Positions 60,304 to 61,837 of a DNA stretch of 61,837 nucleotides are shown one piece after another. The translations under genes were made by a program, and so were the position numbers. The notes below the pieces were generated by a model. The model had not been told where the DNA came from and ran no database searches. It worked only from the letters and a program-made list of their open reading frames with translations. Source of the DNA: an uncultured Treponema sp. (lineage in GTDB: Bacteria; Spirochaetota; Spirochaetia; Treponematales; Treponemataceae); the NCBI RefSeq assembly GCF_945873775.1, contig NZ_CAMCEC010000013.1:1-61837 (forward strand). Direction: 5' to 3'. The first letter of the stretch is position 1. The number at the start of each line of letters is the position of its first letter.

Positions 60304-61140
60304 ATGGCACATTGCATTGTTCCTGCCGCAGAAGAAATTTTGGACAAGGAATTTCAAGTTTTAGATAAAGGCTTTGTCCGCATGGTTGACTATTACGGCA
60401 GCGACTCAAGAATTGTACAGGCAGCCCGCGTTTCCTATGGCGAAGGAACAAAAACTGTAAGCCAGGACGGAGCGTTGATAGATTATCTTTTGCGGCATCA
60501 GCACACTTCTCCATTTGAGCAGGTCATTTTTACATTCCATCTAAAAATGCCGATTTTTGTAGCGCGCCAGTGGGTTCGGCACAGAATGGGCAGAATGAAT
60601 GAAGTTTCCGGCAGATACAGCATTATGAAAGATGAATTTTATGTTCCGGAAAATTCGTGCATTTCAAAGCAGTCAACAAATAACAAGCAGGGCCGCGGAG
60701 AAGTTTTTGAAGAGCAGCAGGCAAAAGAGTTTCAGGCTGAATTTATTGAAGGTCAGCAGAAAGCCTACGAAGTTTACAAAGGCATGGTTGAAAAAGGAAT
60801 TGCAAGGGAAATCGCCCGCATAAATCTTCCGCTTGCATTGTACACGGAATTTTACTGGCAGATGGACTTGCACAATTTATTCCACTTTTTAAAGCTCAGG
60901 CTCGACAGCCACGCCCAGTATGAAATCCGCTTGTATGCAGAAAAAATTCTTGAGATTATAAAAACTGTTTGTCCAATGGCTGTAAGTTCTTTTGAAAATA
61001 CAATGGAAAAAGCAGTTTCGTTTAACGGCGAAGAAATGGAAGCTTTGCGCAAAGTTTTGAATGGCGAAGAAAATCCAATTCAGGATGAAAAGAAACTGAA
61101 AAGATTCAACGAAAAAATCAAGACAGGCGTTCAGCTTTAA
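60304..61140 (+). CDS. thyX: FAD-dependent thymidylate synthase
   Basis: 278 residues. Makes dTMP from dUMP with methylene-tetrahydrofolate and FADH2. The ThyX signature RHRMGRMNEVSGRYS (near residue 97) is intact; also SPFEQVIFTFHLKMP (near 76), and LYTEFYWQMDLHNLFHFLKLRLDSHAQYEIR (near 180), where Arg and His bind dUMP and folate. GAGG precedes the ATG. It explains dTMP supply without ThyA. Confidence 0.97.
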   Translation: MAHCIVPAAEEILDKEFQVLDKGFVRMVDYYGSDSRIVQAARVSYGEGTKTVSQDGALIDYLLRHQHTSPFEQVIFTFHLKMPIFVARQWVRHRMGRMNEVSGRYSIMKDEFYVPENSCISKQSTNNKQGRGEVFEEQQAKEFQAEFIEGQQKAYEVYKGMVEKGIAREIARINLPLALYTEFYWQMDLHNLFHFLKLRLDSHAQYEIRLYAEKILEIIKTVCPMAVSSFENTMEKAVSFNGEEMEALRKVLNGEENPIQDEKKLKRFNEKIKTGVQL

Positions 61141-61149
61141 AATAAAAGA

Positions 61150-61182
61150 GGCTGTTCAAATTTTACTGAGCAGCCTTTTTTT
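61150..61182 (+). terminator. Terminator of thyX
   Basis: GGCTG-T-TCA / TGA-G-CAGCC stem (61150-61158, 61167-61175) and seven T. It also lies just beyond the stop of the convergent DUF308 gene. Confidence 0.88.
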
Positions 61183-61184
61183 CT

Positions 61185-61724
61185 TTACTCTATTATTTCT
61201 GCTTCAACTTCAGTTGGGGAAGATTTCCATTCTCTAAACGCAAAAATTATTCCAGAAATTAAAATCAGAACTCCGGCGACTCTTACAAGTTTTACGCCAA
61301 AATCAGCAGGAAGCATAAAAAGCAAAACTGCAATAAAAATTGAGCAAAAGGCTTCTGTTATGAACGGAGCGGAATTTTCAGTGCCGGCAACAAAAATGAA
61401 TTCTGCAATCGCCGACAAAATCAAAAACACAGCCTGAATATAAAGAAAAATCCGCACAATTTTTTGAATCATGCTGAAAAATGCGAACGGAAGAATTACT
61501 GCGAGAATTCCAACTAAAATTCCTGCAATGCTTTTTATGATTACGGCGCGCTCAAAGTAAGGTGAAAGCGAAAATCTTTTCACTTTTAAAATAGAACTGA
61601 TTCCGTTTACTATTGCGCCGATTCCAATAAGAATTACAATTGCCTCTATGCTTGACTGCGGATTTATAACAGCCAAAAGTCCGACAACTGCGCTTAAGAT
61701 TCCTAAAAAAATTCTTGGATTCAT
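61185..61724 (-). CDS. DUF308 (HdeD-like) membrane protein
   Basis: 179 residues from ATG 61724, where AGGAG lies 5 bases upstream (an in-frame GTG at 61730 overlaps that site). Six membrane helices in three pairs: IFLGILSAVVGLLAVINP, AIVILIGIGAIVNGISSIL, IAGILVGILAVILPFAF, IFLYIQAVFLILSAIAEFI, IFIAVLLFMLPA and VAGVLILISGIIFAF, the DUF308/HdeD pattern. Function in this family is not defined outside acid resistance in E. coli. Confidence 0.85.
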   Translation of the reverse strand: MNPRIFLGILSAVVGLLAVINPQSSIEAIVILIGIGAIVNGISSILKVKRFSLSPYFERAVIIKSIAGILVGILAVILPFAFFSMIQKIVRIFLYIQAVFLILSAIAEFIFVAGTENSAPFITEAFCSIFIAVLLFMLPADFGVKLVRVAGVLILISGIIFAFREWKSSPTEVEAEIIE

Positions 61725-61755
61725 ACTCACTCCTAATAAAAATTGTTATATATAT

Positions 61756-61794
61756 ATTATAACATATTATTTATAATTTGCAAGATTGTGTCAA
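61756..61794 (-). promoter_or_regulatory. Promoter region of the DUF308 gene
   Basis: Two overlapping options on the minus strand: TTGCAA (61783-61778), 16 bases, TATAAT (61761-61756); or TTGACA (61794-61789), 17 bases, AATAAT (61771-61766). A TGTTATA/TATAACA dyad surrounds the first -10 box. Confidence 0.5.
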
Positions 61795-61837
61795 ATTTAG
61801 TTCGCAATTTCATTCCTGAAAAAAGCCATAAATCCAT

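Overview
The window reads as chromosome of a Treponema (Spirochaetota), probably a host-associated gut, rumen or oral species. Supporting this: moderately low GC, the gene order cyclic-nucleotide-binding protein / murB / cysS / ECF sigma / zinc-finger anti-sigma that I recall from T. pallidum (from memory, not checked), an HPr kinase plus HPr pair, ThyX, TrkAH, HflKC, several FGE-like (SUMF1) envelope proteins and many lipoproteins. Nearly every gene has a convincing start, often with a GGAG-type ribosome binding site.

Layout. 1-5.7 kb: end of a secreted or enzymatic protein, two FGE-like envelope proteins, an AAC(3)-type acetyltransferase behind a hairpin-rich spacer, a DJ-1/PfpI protein and two GNAT acetyltransferases of raised GC. 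5.7-10 kb: TetR regulator with an operator in its own promoter, a CmpB-type membrane protein, then serC-serA behind two perfect CRP-type palindromes. 10-13.4 kb: copper operon csoR / FeoB-associated-HMA fusion / copA, with a CopZ-like domain fused to CopA that has its own internal start. 13.5-25.6 kb: M16 protease, RecQ, a CPA2 antiporter carrying a PTS IIA domain, a coiled-coil protein preceded by a 12 x 20-bp phased array, a methyltransferase, the operon hprK-ptsH-lexA-holA, and rpsD. 25.7-43 kb: a structured RNA upstream of a PilZ gene, TPR protein, DUF192 lipoprotein, a cNMP-binding regulator, murB, cysS (compositionally mosaic), ECF sigma and anti-sigma, a TIG/transglutaminase-like pseudoenzyme, pyrH, a glucosaminidase lipoprotein, purD, uppP, trkA-trkH, and tRNA-Thr with a duplicated 3' part. 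43-48.3 kb: carboxyltransferase and hflK-hflC.

48.3-57 kb is the accessory heart. Two outer-membrane-barrel paralogues face each other in inverted orientation with identical 5' ends (117 bp) and near-identical 3' ends (98 bp). They enclose an AAA/DUF4143 ATPase and a frameshifted IS1182-type element. Only the first copy has a clear promoter, which sits behind a second helically phased array; the second copy has instead a REP-like hairpin and an IS110 element. The IS110 leader folds like a bridge RNA. The rest (57-61.8 kb) is a DUF2804-like protein, a large conserved hypothetical, thyX and a DUF308 membrane protein.

Recurring themes: (i) two unrelated arrays of short dyads at about two-helical-turn spacing placed directly upstream of -35 boxes; (ii) several genes with no ribosome binding site whose -10 box lies 6-7 nt before the ATG, suggesting leaderless mRNAs (hprK, purD, trkA); (iii) a dispersed 28-bp hairpin family, often in inverted pairs, with compensatory stem changes. 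All functional statements are by reading motifs; no database search was run.
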